Assembly: GCA_903838415.1 (NCBI GenBank)
Contig: CAILYI010000306.1
Location: 1 to 43,826 of the forward strand
DNA: 43,826 nt
Reading direction: 5' to 3'
DNA from: an uncultured Anaerolineae bacterium
GTDB lineage: Bacteria; Chloroflexota; Anaerolineae; Anaerolineales; Villigracilaceae
Part shown: in pieces, positions 22,661-31,172 of the stretch
Layout of the letters: every line of letters starts with the position of its first letter
Numbering within the stretch: the first letter of the stretch is position 1
Translations under genes and position numbers: made by a program
The notes under the pieces: model-generated
The model's database searches: none
What the model saw: the letters and a program-made list of their open reading frames with translations, nothing else
What the model was told of the DNA's origin: nothing

Positions 22661-24922
22661 ATGAAACCCGAAGTAAAACGATATACAGCCACAGTTGGCA
22701 CTCGCACTATTATCCTTGAGACCGGCAAATTGGCTCATCAGGCAGGCGGCGCAGTGACCATCGCCCTGGATGATTCGATTGTTTTTGCGGCTGCCACCAT
22801 GGGTGGCGTGCGCGATGGCATCGACTTTTTCCCGCTTTCCGTGGAATATGAAGAACGGCTGTACGCTGGCGGCAAAATCCCCGGATCTTTCTTCCGCCGC
22901 GAAGGACGCCCCAGCACCGAAGCTATTTTGACCGCCCGCCTGACAGACCGCCCGCTGCGCCCGCTTTTCGCGCACGGCATGCGCAACGAAGTTCAGGTGA
23001 TGATGTTCTCAATCTCTGCCGATGGCATCAATCCACTCGATGTGTTGGCGATTAACGCGGCATCAGCCTCGATCATGATTTCAGATATTCCCTGGAATGG
23101 CCCGGTCGCCGCAGTCCGCGTTGGACGTGTCGATGGGGAATTTGTCATCAACCCCACTTTTGCTGAAATTGAAAAATCCGATCTGGACCTGCGTCTGGCG
23201 GGCACCCGCGAGGCCATCCTGATGGTGGAATGCGGCGCAGACGAAATTCCGGAAGACGTGATGGTTGCGGCGCTGGAATTAGGACACAAATCCATTCAAC
23301 CGCTGATTGATCTGCAACTCCAAATGCAGGCTGAAGTCGGCAAGCCCAAGCGCGAAGCCAGCTTCATGAATGCATCCGAAGATGTCAACAAAAAGGTATT
23401 TGCTCGCGTCAGCGGCCCGATGAACGAACTGCTCGACAAGCCGCTTTCCAAGTCAGAATTCTACGGCGGAATGGATGCCCTTTTAGCGGAAGTCGTTGCC
23501 GAAATGTGCACCGTCCCCGAAGACGGCAAAGCCACAGATTACCCATCCAGCAAGGATGTAAAATCAGCTTTCGCTGAAACTGAAGGCGCAGTGGTGCGCG
23601 AGCGCATCCTGAGCACGGGCAAACGCCCCGATGGGCGCACCCCCACTGAAATTCGCCCGATCTGGTGCGAAGTGGAGATTTCTCCGCGCGCGCACGGCTC
23701 CGGCCTGTTTACCCGCGGCGAGACACAAGTCCTGACCCTGGCGACGCTCGGCACGCTCGGCGAAGCCCAGGAGCTGGATAATCTCAGCCCGGTGGACACC
23801 AAGCGCTATATGCACCATTACAATTTCCCGGCCTTTTCGACCGGTGAAGTCAAACCGCTGCGCGGACAGTCCCGCCGCGAAACCGGTCACGGCGCATTGG
23901 CTGAACGCGCGCTCGAACCGGTCATCCCGAACGAAGAAACCTTTCCTTACACCCTGCGCCTGGTCTCCGAAGTCCTGGCCTCGAACGGATCGTCATCAAT
24001 GGCCTCCGTTTGCGGCTCAACCCTGGCGCTGATGGATGCTGGCGTGCCGATTAAGGCACCCGTAGCCGGTGTGGCGATGGGTCTCGTGACCGACGATACC
24101 GGTCGCTATAAGATCCTGACCGATATTCAGGGCACGGAAGATCACCTTGGTGACATGGATTTCAAGGTAGCCGGAACAAAAGATGGTATTACCGCTCTGC
24201 AGATGGACATCAAAATCAGCGGACTGAGCACCGACATGATGAAGGAAGCCCTCGGGCAGGCTCACGAAGCGCGCCTGTTCATCCTCGGCAAAATGCTGGA
24301 AGTCATCCCCGAATCACGCACCAACTTGAAGCCGCATGCTCCGCGCATCATCACCGTCAAAATTCCGGTGGATAAAATCGGCGCGCTGATCGGACCGGGT
24401 GGCAAGAACATCCGCGCCCTGCAGGAAGAAACCAAGGTCAAGATTGACGTGCAGGAAGACGGCACGGTCTACATCGCTTCCGTGGATGGCGTCGGCGCAG
24501 AAATCGCCCGCCAACGCGTGGAAGCCCTGGGTGAGACCGCTGAACTCGGTCGCATCTACACCGGCAAAGTCGTGCGCATCGCCGATTTCGGCGCATTCGT
24601 CGAAATTGTGCCCGGCATGGATGGTCTCGTCCACATCTCCCAGCTTGACAGCGAACGCGTCAACAAGGTGGAAGACATCGTTAATATGGGCGACGAAATC
24701 ACCGTGATGGTGACCGGCATCGACCCGACTGGTAAAATCCGCCTGTCACGTCAGGCCGTACTCGAAGGCTGGACGTTGCAGGAAGCCCAGGAACGCGACT
24801 CCAAGAAGAGTGGCCCGCGTCCGGGCGGCGATCGTGGTGGTCGTCCCGGTGGAGACCGTGGTGGTCGCCCAGGTGGCGGCGATCGCGGACGCAGCGGTGG
24901 CGGTAACAGCGGCAGACGCTAA
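22661..24922 (+). CDS. pnp: Polynucleotide phosphorylase
   Basis: 753 residues; the ATG at 22661 follows CAGGAG. A phosphorolytic 3'-5' exoribonuclease of the RNA degradosome. Parts in order: RNase PH domain 1 (about 10-140, '[22 protein letters not shown]', '[11 protein letters not shown]'), a helical linker, RNase PH domain 2 (about 310-545, '[13 protein letters not shown]', '[23 protein letters not shown]', '[16 protein letters not shown]'), the KH domain ('[20 protein letters not shown]', about 560-590) and the S1 domain ('[17 protein letters not shown]', about 625-700). The last 35 residues are a Gly/Arg-rich tail of GGDRGGRP repeats, likely for RNA contact. A terminator-like palindrome follows. 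Confidence 0.97.
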   Translation: MKPEVKRYTATVGTRTIILETGKLAHQAGGAVTIALDDSIVFAAATMGGVRDGIDFFPLSVEYEERLYAGGKIPGSFFRREGRPSTEAILTARLTDRPLRPLFAHGMRNEVQVMMFSISADGINPLDVLAINAASASIMISDIPWNGPVAAVRVGRVDGEFVINPTFAEIEKSDLDLRLAGTREAILMVECGADEIPEDVMVAALELGHKSIQPLIDLQLQMQAEVGKPKREASFMNASEDVNKKVFARVSGPMNELLDKPLSKSEFYGGMDALLAEVVAEMCTVPEDGKATDYPSSKDVKSAFAETEGAVVRERILSTGKRPDGRTPTEIRPIWCEVEISPRAHGSGLFTRGETQVLTLATLGTLGEAQELDNLSPVDTKRYMHHYNFPAFSTGEVKPLRGQSRRETGHGALAERALEPVIPNEETFPYTLRLVSEVLASNGSSSMASVCGSTLALMDAGVPIKAPVAGVAMGLVTDDTGRYKILTDIQGTEDHLGDMDFKVAGTKDGITALQMDIKISGLSTDMMKEALGQAHEARLFILGKMLEVIPESRTNLKPHAPRIITVKIPVDKIGALIGPGGKNIRALQEETKVKIDVQEDGTVYIASVDGVGAEIARQRVEALGETAELGRIYTGKVVRIADFGAFVEIVPGMDGLVHISQLDSERVNKVEDIVNMGDEITVMVTGIDPTGKIRLSRQAVLEGWTLQEAQERDSKKSGPRPGGDRGGRPGGDRGGRPGGGDRGRSGGGNSGRR

Positions 24923-24943
24923 AAATCCCATCTTTTGAATTCT

Positions 24944-24976
24944 TGTAGGGGCACAGCAATGTGCCCCTACATTTTT
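24944..24976 (+). terminator. Palindrome acting as terminator after pnp
   Basis: TGTAGGGGCAC (24944-24954) pairs with GTGCCCCTACA (24961-24971) and is followed by T5. It is the same palindrome family as at 22502-22534, here in terminator form. It ends 17 bases before the first MFS start. Confidence 0.8.
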
Positions 24977-24993
24977 GTTGATAAAATACAACC

Positions 24994-26214
24994 ATGCTCA
25001 CTCGTCTTCGCACACTTTACAGAGAATATCCAAAGCAATTTTGGCTGATGGTTTTTGGTATCTTCCTCAGCACTGCCGGGGCCGGAATGATCGTCCCTTT
25101 TTTGATGATCTACGCCAGCGAAAAACTGGGATTGCCGCTCAGCACCGTCGTCACACTGTTGACCATCAATGCCGGTACCGGACTGTTTTCCTCCTTCCTG
25201 GCTGGAACCCTGGCGGATAAAATCGGCCGCAAAGTGGTGATGGTGATCAGCCTTGGAGCAAACGGGGTGATTTACCTATTCATGATGCGCGCCAACACCT
25301 ACACAGAATTCGCCTTCCTGATGTTCCTGACCGGCCTGGCCAATCCACTTTATCAGGTCGGCGCCGATGCCATGCTGGCAGATTTGATCCCAGAAAAAAA
25401 ACGCACCGACGCGTACGCCATTAATCGCATCATGAACAACGCAGGTTTCGCCATCGGTCCTGCCGTGGGCGGATTTATCGCGGCGATTTCATACGATTAC
25501 GCCTTCTACGCTGCAGCCGCGGGCATGATGAGCTACAGCCTACTGATGCTGTTCCTGGCACACGAAACACTCGATAAATCCACCAAAAAGTCAGCCAGCC
25601 AAAAACCGGATGGCGGTTATCAACAGGTATTCCGCGACCGGGGTTACGTGGCTTTTGTATTGACGCTCGGCGGAGGCTTGATCGCGCCCGGAATGCTCTG
25701 GGTTCTGCTGGCGGTTTACACCAAAACCAATTTCGGCATGCCCGAAAACCAATTCGGTTGGATCCCGACCACCAATGCGCTGATGTGCGTTTTCGTGCAA
25801 TATTTTGTGACTCTGATCACGCGCCGCTATAAACCACTCCCAGTTGCCGCGATCGGGATGATGATCTACGCCCTGGGCGTGGGCAGCGTGGCACTGATGA
25901 GCGGTTTTTGGGGATTCTGGCTTTCGATGGTGATCCTGACCTTTGGAGAATTGACCGTTGTACCGACCGCCAGCACCTACGTGGCAAACATCTCTCCCCC
26001 CGAGCTGCGTGGCCGTTATATGAGCGTCTACTGGTTGGCGTGGGGCATCTCGCGCGGCGGCGCCCCGTTGATTGGAGGCTGGCTGAACGACAACATCTCA
26101 CCCCACTCGATCTGGATCGGCGGGCTGGTGATTGGGCTGACCAGTTCACTGGGGCTACTGCTGCTATCAAGGCGCACACAACCGCGCAATCCCAACGAAT
26201 TCCTTCCGGCCTGA
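24994..26214 (+). CDS. MFS transporter, drug/H+ antiporter-like, copy 1
   Basis: 406 residues with 12 predicted membrane helices. Motif A between helices 2 and 3 reads GTLADKIGRKVVM, and 'RIMNNAGFAIGPAVGGFIA' in helix 5 is motif C-like, as in the DHA1 drug-efflux group. The substrate is unknown. It is followed three bases later by a paralogue with matching layout, which points to tandem duplication. The ends LSRRTQPRNP and the cytoplasmic central loop (about 190-205) are hydrophilic. Confidence 0.85.
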   Translation: MLTRLRTLYREYPKQFWLMVFGIFLSTAGAGMIVPFLMIYASEKLGLPLSTVVTLLTINAGTGLFSSFLAGTLADKIGRKVVMVISLGANGVIYLFMMRANTYTEFAFLMFLTGLANPLYQVGADAMLADLIPEKKRTDAYAINRIMNNAGFAIGPAVGGFIAAISYDYAFYAAAAGMMSYSLLMLFLAHETLDKSTKKSASQKPDGGYQQVFRDRGYVAFVLTLGGGLIAPGMLWVLLAVYTKTNFGMPENQFGWIPTTNALMCVFVQYFVTLITRRYKPLPVAAIGMMIYALGVGSVALMSGFWGFWLSMVILTFGELTVVPTASTYVANISPPELRGRYMSVYWLAWGISRGGAPLIGGWLNDNISPHSIWIGGLVIGLTSSLGLLLLSRRTQPRNPNEFLPA

Positions 26215-26217
26215 GCC

Positions 26218-27441
26218 ATGTTAACCAAATTACGCCGCACTTACGAAGAATATCCGAAACAGTTCTGGCTGGTCGCTTTTGGCGTCTTGCTCAGTTCAGC
26301 GGGCTCCAGCCTGATCTGGCCGTTCCAGCTCATTTACATCAGCAAAACCCTGACTCTGCCAATTTCCGCCGTGGCAACCCTGATCTCGATCAGCTCCGCC
26401 ACCGGCTTGATCGCCTCACTGATGGGCGGCACCATTGCTGACAAACTCGGGCGCAAACCAATCATGTTCGCCGCCCAGGCCGCTCACGGACTGGCATATC
26501 TGCTGATGAGCCAGGCGCGCTCCTACATCGGTTTCGCCATCCCCATGACCATCATGGGCGCCGCCATGCCCTTCTATTCAATCGGCTCCGACGCGATGAT
26601 GGCCGATCTGATCCCTTCAGAGAAGCGCACCAGCGCTTTTGCCATCCTGCGCATGATCAACAACGCGGGCATCGCCATTGGCCCGGCAATTGGCGGGCTG
26701 ATCGTGGCGCAATCCTATTCTTTAGCGTTTTACCTGGCAGCGGGTGGGATGATCGCCTACAGCCTGCTGCTGCTCACTTCTGCGCGGGAAACCCTTCAGC
26801 ATCACAGCACGCCATCCATTTCTCCCAAAAAAGAAACCCTCGGCGGATATGGACAAGTATTTGGCAACCGCAGCTTCATGGCTTTTGTCATGACGGTGAC
26901 CATCGGCATGATCGGGCCACTGATGATGTGGATTTTACTGGCCGTGTATATCAACCGCTATTACGGCGTGCCCGAATACTTGTACAGCTGGATGCCCGTC
27001 ACCAACGCACTGATGTGCGTTTTCGTGCAATATCCCGTCACAATGTTCACACGCCGTCTGCCCGCCAAGAATGCCATCACGCTGGGAATGTTCATCTATG
27101 CGTTGGGCGTGGGCAGCGTGGCACTGATGACGAATTTCTGGGGTTTCTGGCTGAGTATGGTGATTATGAGTTTCGGGGAATTGATTTTGGTGCCCACTGG
27201 CAGCAAATACGTGGCTGATATTGCCCCCGAAAACCTGCGCGGCCGTTATATGAGCATTTACTGGCTGACGTGGGGCGTGGCCCGCGCCGCCGCACCGATG
27301 GTGGGCGGCTACCTGCACGACGCCATCGCCCCGCAAGCCATCTGGTGGGGCGGATTGGCGATCGGCCTGGCCAGCACTCTCGGGCTTTTCCTGCTTTCCC
27401 AGCGACCGGAAAATCCGCCAGCCGCTAACGCACCAACATAG
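26218..27441 (+). CDS. MFS transporter, drug/H+ antiporter-like, copy 2
   Basis: 407 residues and 12 predicted helices; it starts three bases after copy 1 and begins the same way (MLTKLRRTYEEYPKQFWL versus MLTRLRTLYREYPKQFWL). Motif A is GGTIADKLGRKPIM. Stretches of near-identical DNA are shared with copy 1, for example around 27004-27033 against 25775-25804 and near the end 'LRGRYMSIYWL'. Both probably act together or as a diverging pair; heterodimer function is not implied. Its 3' end overlaps the convergent GNAT gene by 17 bases, so no terminator separates them. Confidence 0.85.
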   Translation: MLTKLRRTYEEYPKQFWLVAFGVLLSSAGSSLIWPFQLIYISKTLTLPISAVATLISISSATGLIASLMGGTIADKLGRKPIMFAAQAAHGLAYLLMSQARSYIGFAIPMTIMGAAMPFYSIGSDAMMADLIPSEKRTSAFAILRMINNAGIAIGPAIGGLIVAQSYSLAFYLAAGGMIAYSLLLLTSARETLQHHSTPSISPKKETLGGYGQVFGNRSFMAFVMTVTIGMIGPLMMWILLAVYINRYYGVPEYLYSWMPVTNALMCVFVQYPVTMFTRRLPAKNAITLGMFIYALGVGSVALMTNFWGFWLSMVIMSFGELILVPTGSKYVADIAPENLRGRYMSIYWLTWGVARAAAPMVGGYLHDAIAPQAIWWGGLAIGLASTLGLFLLSQRPENPPAANAPT

Positions 27442-28012
27442 CCTCCAGCCTGAGCTTCACCGCAGGCCATTCATTTTCGATAACGCTGAAATAAACCGAA
27501 TGGCGATAAACGTCATTCTCCAAAATCATATGATTCCGCAGAACGCCCTCGCGGGTTGCGCCAATCCGCTCAATGGCCTTGAGTGAACGCTCATTGCGCG
27601 AATCGGCTTTAAACTGCACGCGGATGCAGCCCAGCGTTTCAAACGCGTGCCGTAAAAGCAAATACTTCGTTTCGGTATTGACCGGCGTGCGCTGAAAATC
27701 TTTCCCATACCACGTCCCGCCAATTTCCAAACTGCGGTGTGCCGGGCGGATCTCCATGTAACGAGTCGCCCCGGCCAGTTTCCCGCTCTCCAAATGTACA
27801 ACCGCAAACGGCTGGTCAGTCCCGGCCGCTTTTCTCGACAAAATATCCGCCACCCAGGCTGCCATTTTCTCATCGGTGGTCACTTCGCCATAAAGCATGT
27901 AGCGCCAAATGGAAGCATCCCCCCCCGCAATGGTCAAACCTGGAACGTGCGCTGCGCTTAAAGGCTCCAACCTGACGAATTTCCCGCTCAATACAACCGG
28001 ATCAACAATCAT
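27425..28012 (-). CDS. GNAT acetyltransferase, RimJ/RimL-like
   Basis: 195 residues. GNAT fold of the RimJ/RimL type: 'LSGKFVRLEPLSAAHVPGL' at the start, 'FAVVHLESGKLAGATRYMEI', the acetyl-CoA region 'IGGTWYGKDFQRTPVNTETKYLLLRHAFE', and 'RVQFKADSRNERSLKAIERIGATREGVLRNHM'. It transfers an acetyl group to a protein N-terminus or small amine; the target is unknown. It is the last gene of the murE-SRPBCC-GNAT unit. Its start overlaps the SRPBCC stop by four bases, so it is translationally coupled. Confidence 0.88.
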   Translation of the reverse strand: MIVDPVVLSGKFVRLEPLSAAHVPGLTIAGGDASIWRYMLYGEVTTDEKMAAWVADILSRKAAGTDQPFAVVHLESGKLAGATRYMEIRPAHRSLEIGGTWYGKDFQRTPVNTETKYLLLRHAFETLGCIRVQFKADSRNERSLKAIERIGATREGVLRNHMILENDVYRHSVYFSVIENEWPAVKLRLEAMLVR

Positions 28013-28479
28013 GTCTGGCTCCTTCCAGGGAAAACCTGTCCCATCTTTTCGGCGCGGAAATCAAAAATCCCCTTCAGTCGACGGCCAATCCAAACGGCAT
28101 TTAGAAAATCACCCAGCCAGCCAAACCCAATCGAATAAGTAACTCGATCATTCATCTGCGTTCCGCCATCCACTGCGCGGAAGGTATGCTCGTGATACCA
28201 GAAGCGGTAAGGTCCCAGACGCTGCTCATCCACAAAATACTCGCCTGCGCGAACGTGCGCAATTTCGGTCAGCCACAACGAGCGCAGACCGCGCACAAAC
28301 TCCACGCGATATTCGATCAACTGGCCTTCGAACATGACGGCAAGATCGTTACTGATGATAATGAAGTTCAAATCCGGCGGCGTCATTTCATTCAAATTGC
28401 TCGGATCACAAAAATACTCCCAAACCTGCTCGCGCGGCGCCGGAATAAATAACTCACGCTCCAATCTATGCACGCTCAT
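28009..28479 (-). CDS. SRPBCC-fold ligand-binding protein
   Basis: 156 residues. START/Bet v1-like (SRPBCC) fold: 'MSVHRLERELFIPAPREQVWEYFCDPSNLNEMTPP' is the typical beginning ('W.FF.dp.nl..mtPp'), with 'YRFWYHEHTFRAVDGGTQMNDRVTYSIGFGWLGDFLN' later. Such proteins hold hydrophobic ligands or act as cyclases. The group with 'LNEMTPPDLNF' is often found beside NAD-dependent epimerases. Here it sits between murE and a GNAT gene, with four-base overlaps on both sides. Ligand unknown. Confidence 0.82.
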   Translation of the reverse strand: MSVHRLERELFIPAPREQVWEYFCDPSNLNEMTPPDLNFIIISNDLAVMFEGQLIEYRVEFVRGLRSLWLTEIAHVRAGEYFVDEQRLGPYRFWYHEHTFRAVDGGTQMNDRVTYSIGFGWLGDFLNAVWIGRRLKGIFDFRAEKMGQVFPGRSQT

Positions 28480-30035
28480 TCCTTCTCCTGTGTCGGCAAA
28501 TACGGCATGGCGGGTCCAGCCAGCCCCAACAATTCAGACAATGCCGCCCGCATGGCGGTACGATCATCCCACAAATACTCCGTCGTACCAAAGCACATCG
28601 ACTGCTCATGGCCTTTTCCGCAGGAAATGACCAGATCGCCGGGTTGCGCCATTTTTAGCGCCAGGCGGATGGCTTCGCCCCGATCTTTCACCCGCCAAAA
28701 TGATTTTTCCTCCAGTGCGCCTTTACTTCGCGCCCCGGCAGACATCTCACCCAAAATTTGATCCAGCGATTCTGTGCGCGGATCCTCGGCTGTCAGGATG
28801 CTGACATCGGCCAATTCCGCGGCAACTTCGGCCATCATGCGTCGCTTTTCTTTGTCACGCAAACCGGCTGACCCAAAGATGGCGATCACGCGCCCATCCG
28901 TCAATGGACGGGAAGCCTGCAGGGCCACCTTGAGCGCATTCGGCGTGTGCGCAAAATCGACGATGGCGGTGAAATTCTGCCCCAAATCAATGCGCTCCAT
29001 GCGACCAGGCACGCCCGGCAGGCTGGCAATACCTCTGGCGGCCACCTGCGGGTCAATCCCCAACCCGACGATAGCTGCCGTCAGAGCTGCGAGACAATTC
29101 GAGATATTGAACGCCCCCACCAGCTGCGAGTGAATCTCCACACGAAAATCGCGTCCAACCGCCGTAAAACGGATTCCGCTAGGGGCATAGACGATATTTT
29201 CAGCGCGGACATCGGAATCAGGACTCAAGCCATAGCTGGCTATCCGCACTTTGGTCAAATCCGCAAGATACGGGTAGGATTGATCGTCAAAATTGAGCAC
29301 ACCCAGGCGGATATTTCCATGAGATTTGGGCAATGTTTCCGCCAAGCCAGTGAATAAACGCGACTTAGCGGCGCGGTAATTCTCGTAGGAACCATGATAA
29401 TCGAGATGCTCATGGGTGATGTTGGTAACGATGCCCAGGTCAAATTCACAGGCATCCACACGGTACTGAGCCCAGCCATGCGATGTGGTTTCAAGGATGA
29501 CATGCGTCAGCCCTGCCTCGACCATTTTGGCGAGATAACGCTGCACGTCAGGAGCATCGGGCGTGGTGACATGGAAACCGGTATCGAGCACTTCGGCCCC
29601 AATGACAGCGTTCACCGTGGAAATCATGCCGGTTTTGAGGACCGCAGCAAGCAAAATCTGGTAAAGAATGTTGCTGGTGGTAGTTTTGCCATCGGTGCCG
29701 GTCACGCCAATCATGGTCAGTTTGCGCGCAGGATAGCCATAAAACGCCGCTGAAAGATACGCCAGCGACTGCCGGGCATTTTCCACTCGCAGATAGGGTA
29801 CCGCCAACCCTGCTAACGACTGCTCCCCAACCACGGCCACAGCGCCTTTGGCGATGGCCGAAGGGATAAATTGATGCCCATCCGTGGAACCGCCGCTGGT
29901 TGCAACGAACAACGCGCCAGGCTGCACCTGGCGTGAATCCGCCACAATCGAAGTGATTTGCGGATCGACATCAAAGCCTTTTTTGCCAATAATGGGGATT
30001 TCAGAAATTATCGCAGATAAGGATGAAGTGTTCAT
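28476..30035 (-). CDS. murE: UDP-N-acetylmuramoyl-tripeptide synthetase
   Basis: 519 residues. It adds the third amino acid of the peptidoglycan stem peptide to UDP-MurNAc-dipeptide in the cytoplasm. Parts: UDP-binding N-domain with 'ADSRQVQPGALFVATSG', the ATP loop VTGTDGKTTTSN (about 111-122), 'DFAHTPNALKVAL', and the C-terminal domain with the amino acid selectivity motif, here TAEDPRTES instead of the DNPR of diaminopimelate-adding MurE. The altered residue leaves meso-DAP, ornithine or lysine open. No Shine-Dalgarno is clear at the start. The atp terminator lies just upstream, so it must have its own promoter. It is the first gene of a three-gene unit joined by ATGA overlaps. Confidence 0.93.
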   Translation of the reverse strand: MNTSSLSAIISEIPIIGKKGFDVDPQITSIVADSRQVQPGALFVATSGGSTDGHQFIPSAIAKGAVAVVGEQSLAGLAVPYLRVENARQSLAYLSAAFYGYPARKLTMIGVTGTDGKTTTSNILYQILLAAVLKTGMISTVNAVIGAEVLDTGFHVTTPDAPDVQRYLAKMVEAGLTHVILETTSHGWAQYRVDACEFDLGIVTNITHEHLDYHGSYENYRAAKSRLFTGLAETLPKSHGNIRLGVLNFDDQSYPYLADLTKVRIASYGLSPDSDVRAENIVYAPSGIRFTAVGRDFRVEIHSQLVGAFNISNCLAALTAAIVGLGIDPQVAARGIASLPGVPGRMERIDLGQNFTAIVDFAHTPNALKVALQASRPLTDGRVIAIFGSAGLRDKEKRRMMAEVAAELADVSILTAEDPRTESLDQILGEMSAGARSKGALEEKSFWRVKDRGEAIRLALKMAQPGDLVISCGKGHEQSMCFGTTEYLWDDRTAMRAALSELLGLAGPAMPYLPTQEKE

Positions 30036-30047
30036 GTGCAGAAATTT

Positions 30048-30093
30048 ACCATAAAAACAAAAACCTGACAGGTCAAGTTAACCTGTCAGGTTT
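30048..30093 (-). terminator. Terminator of the atpIBEF/H operon
   Basis: AAACCTGACAGGT (30061-30073) pairs perfectly with ACCTGTCAGGTTT (30081-30093). On the minus strand it is followed by TTTTTGTTTTTATGG. It begins 18 bases after the atpF/H stop. Confidence 0.9.
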
Positions 30094-30110
30094 CGTATTC
30101 TGTACGAGAT

Positions 30111-30845
30111 TTAGCGCAGGTTGGTGCGCAGTCCTTCAAGCTTGCCGGAGACAGAGCCGTCGAGAACCTTGTCGCCAACTTTGATGACCAAACCACCGAG
30201 AATGGCGGGGTCAACGCGGAAAGCCACAGCCTGGGCGCCGGTCTTGGCAAGGACATCCGACTTGACGGTATCCTGCTCATCTTTAGTCAGTGGCAGGGCG
30301 CTGGTAACTTCAGCGGAAGTACCGGAGAGCTTCGCATCTTCCATCATGACAATTTTGCCGGATTTGACACCGGAGAAGAATTCGTCGATCAAGACATGCT
30401 GGCGTTTCTCATCCAGAGCAGAACCAACCAACTTCTGGGTGGCGGCGATGGACAATGCGGCAACCTGTCCACGCAGATCGCCCAAAATGCGATTGCGTTC
30501 TTCTTCAACGCCCGTCAGAGCCTTTTCAGCAGCCTTTTTGGCTTCGGCGTCAGCAGCGGCTTTGACATCACGTCCAGCAGCTTCAGCGCGTTCAGTCGCT
30601 TCGCGGACAACTTGTCCGGCCTTGGCCTGAGCTTCGGCCAAGATTTTTTCGGCTTCTTTTTCGGCGTTGGCGCGCGCTTCAGCGGCTACGCGGGCATCTT
30701 CCAAACCATTGGCAATGGTTTCACGGCGCTTTTCAAGCATCCCAATGATCGGGGATACAATCCATTTGCTGACAACCACATACACAATGATCAGGTTGAC
30801 GATTTGAACCAGCAAAAAACTGAGATTAATACCTAAGGCTTCCAA
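30111..30845 (-). CDS. Fused ATP synthase b subunit and delta C-terminal domain
   Basis: 244 residues, starting with TTG seven bases after GGAG. Residues 1-165 are a b subunit: the membrane helix 'LSFLLVQIVNLIIVYVVVSKWIVSP' followed by a long Ala/Glu/Lys-rich helix (about 35-150) of the peripheral stalk. Residues 170-244 match the C-terminal part of the delta subunit (OSCP): 'TSALPLTKDEQDTVKSDV', then AILGGLVIKVGDKVLDGSVSGKL, the delta signature. The first about 105 residues of a normal delta, the six-helix domain that binds the alpha N-termini, are absent. So one chain serves as stalk plus a shortened delta. No F1 gene follows; a terminator and murE do. The N-domain might be encoded elsewhere. 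Confidence 0.88.
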   Translation of the reverse strand: MEALGINLSFLLVQIVNLIIVYVVVSKWIVSPIIGMLEKRRETIANGLEDARVAAEARANAEKEAEKILAEAQAKAGQVVREATERAEAAGRDVKAAADAEAKKAAEKALTGVEEERNRILGDLRGQVAALSIAATQKLVGSALDEKRQHVLIDEFFSGVKSGKIVMMEDAKLSGTSAEVTSALPLTKDEQDTVKSDVLAKTGAQAVAFRVDPAILGGLVIKVGDKVLDGSVSGKLEGLRTNLR

Positions 30846-30862
30846 GGTTTACTCCAGTCTTT

Positions 30863-31090
30863 TTAGAATACGAACAAGATGAGCAGAGCAACAACCAGAC
30901 AATAAATGGCGACCGCCTCAGCAAAGGCGATGCCAAGAATCATGTTTGTCTGGATTGTGCCTGTGGCATCTGGGTTACGCCCCATTGCCTGAACAGCACC
31001 GCTGGCAACAATACCAATACCAGCACCCGCACCAATTGCGCCAATCATAGCCAGACCAGCGCCAATCAATTTCGCAGCAGCAGCATCCAT
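30863..31090 (-). CDS. atpE: ATP synthase c subunit, proton type
   Basis: 75 residues, two membrane helices joined by GRNPDA. The ion-binding glutamate lies in helix 2 (GIAFAEAVAIYC). Compared with sodium c subunits, the helix 1 Gln is Ile (GAGIGIV) and the Ser/Thr after the Glu are Ala/Val, so it should carry protons. A strong GGAGG with ten-base spacing fits the high copy number of c. A G/C-rich hairpin in the 82-base gap upstream (31153-31167) may protect or separate its mRNA segment. Confidence 0.95.
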   Translation of the reverse strand: MDAAAAKLIGAGLAMIGAIGAGAGIGIVASGAVQAMGRNPDATGTIQTNMILGIAFAEAVAIYCLVVALLILFVF

Positions 31091-31152
31091 AACTTAGTAA
31101 CCTCCGTGGTTTTCGGGCGGTGGGTTCCGCCACATGAAATATGGTGTTTACC

Positions 31153-31167
31153 CGGGCGAATCGCCCG
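31153..31167 (-). other. Small hairpin in the atpB-atpE gap
   Basis: CGGGCG (31153-31158) and CGCCCG (31162-31167) with a three-base loop. There is no T-run, so it is not a terminator. It may aid differential expression of atpE. Confidence 0.4.
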
Positions 31168-31172
31168 ATAAC

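Noticed and set aside
31153..31167. Terminator inside the atp operon
   Set aside because: The hairpin has no following T-run and atpE must be transcribed with atpB.
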